Below, piece after piece: positions 32,077 through 32,497 of a stretch of DNA of 32,497 nucleotides (its first letter is position 1; every line of letters starts with the position of its first letter). The position numbers were made by a program, and so were the translations under genes. Origin of the DNA: an uncultured Muribaculum sp. (GTDB lineage: Bacteria; Bacteroidota; Bacteroidia; Bacteroidales; Muribaculaceae); contig CANPDS010000002.1 of assembly GCA_947573015.1 (NCBI GenBank), forward strand, positions 1 to 32,497, read 5' to 3'. Under the pieces are notes generated by a model, which saw nothing but the letters and a program-made list of their open reading frames with translations, did not search any database and was not told the DNA's origin.

Positions 32077-32497
32077 TTAGGGTAACGTGCGGAGCACAGT
32101 GCGCCGCAATACAATCTCGGCCATAAACAGGCCGAAGGCAAGCCACGCCCAAAGCATATAGTCATCCTCTGTATGCGAGAAATGCTTTACATCCATCTGA
32201 GTCTTCTCCAGACGGTCAATTTCCGCAAATATATCTTTGAGCACGGTATTACCGGTGGCACGGAAATACTTGCCGCCGGTAGAACGGGCAATATTCTGAA
32301 GAGTGGCTTCATCAATCACTACAGGCATTGGCACATAGTCGATACCTCCGAAGTAGTTGCGCTGCGGCATTGGAGCAGTACCATTTCGGCCAACACCGAT
32401 AGTATATACCTTGATCCCCATCTTCTTGGCGATCTCAGCGGCGGTCATCGGAGCCACAACGCCGGTATTGTTCGTACCGTCGGTAATGAGGATTATG
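32077..32497 (-). CDS. batA: BatA, C-terminal part (cut by window edge)
   Basis: Partial gene. The ORF track starts at an internal Met (32457), but the frame stays open to the window edge. The extra codons read IILITDGTNNTGVVAP, part of the vWA domain, so the true start is outside. Visible parts are the end of the vWA domain (YTIGVGRNGTAPMPQ, VVIDEATLQNIARSTGGKYFRA), a DRLEKTQ segment, and one C-terminal transmembrane helix (YMLWAWLAFGLFMAEIVLRRT). Adjacent batB and the shared architecture support BatA. Confidence 0.92.
   Translation of the reverse strand, partial: IILITDGTNNTGVVAPMTAAEIAKKMGIKVYTIGVGRNGTAPMPQRNYFGGIDYVPMPVVIDEATLQNIARSTGGKYFRATGNTVLKDIFAEIDRLEKTQMDVKHFSHTEDDYMLWAWLAFGLFMAEIVLRRTVLRTLP

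Noticed and set aside
32076-32085. Fourth TTTAGGGTA sequence, as a possible ECF promoter
   Set aside because: It lies at the batA stop codon, lacks the GTCA half at the right distance, and points to no plus-strand gene.
1-32497. CRISPR arrays, tRNA or rRNA genes, integrases and transposases
   Set aside because: None seen: no regularly spaced repeats, no cloverleaf-like sequences, and no mobile-element protein motifs in the ORFs.

Overview
The window is chromosomal DNA from a Bacteroidota member, most likely order Bacteroidales. A gut Muribaculaceae-like genome fits the style, but that family-level guess is inference. The evidence is a SusC/SusD pair with an STN-bearing SusC, a FecR/ECF-sigma regulatory pair, a BACON-domain lipoprotein, a DUF4494 gene, a batABCDE aerotolerance operon, TAnnTTTG-type -7 boxes, and no recognisable Shine-Dalgarno sequences. 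No tRNA, rRNA, CRISPR array, transposase or phage gene was seen.

Layout. (1) 147-3550: a GlpT-like organophosphate transporter, a NagD-type HAD phosphatase and a secreted glycerophosphodiester phosphodiesterase (GDPD). (2) 3551-3979: a 181-bp hairpin-forming intergenic element with 22-bp terminal inverted repeats, then a strong terminator and a promoter region. (3) 3980-6772: an anaerobic sulfatase-maturating radical SAM enzyme and its serine-type sulfatase. (4) 7028-17844: an ECF sigma factor, a small BACON lipoprotein, a FecR-type anti-sigma, SusC with an STN domain, SusD, and two surface lipoproteins that both end in beta-propellers. (5) 18123-20452: a second secreted GDPD whose stop codon overlaps the start of a second OPA-family transporter. 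(6) 20683-25594: DUF4494, a YggS-like PLP protein, an FHS-family sugar permease and transketolase. (7) 25677-32497, minus strand: a DUF2007-UspA protein, a small HTH protein, and batE, batD, batC, batB and partial batA.

The main result is that 3.9-18 kb looks like one inducible uptake system. A bipartite motif, TTAGGGTAT-N14/15-GTCA, lies 84-105 bp upstream of exactly three start codons: the maturase/sulfatase operon, the sigma gene itself, and the BACON-FecR-SusC-SusD operon. This is a good candidate for the autoregulated promoter of the local ECF sigma factor. The proposed signal path is SusC STN domain to FecR to sigma.

The SusCD block is flanked on both sides by a GDPD plus an OPA-type (glycerol-3-phosphate/phosphate antiporter class) transporter, with a HAD phosphatase on one side. 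The simplest reading is a locus that captures a sulfated and/or glycerophosphoryl-decorated polymer or lipid headgroup, removes sulfate and glycerol phosphate in the periplasm, and imports the glycerol 3-phosphate. No glycoside hydrolase is present, so it is not an ordinary polysaccharide utilisation locus. The substrate cannot be read from the sequence, and the GDPD operons do not carry the ECF motif, so their membership rests on gene order.
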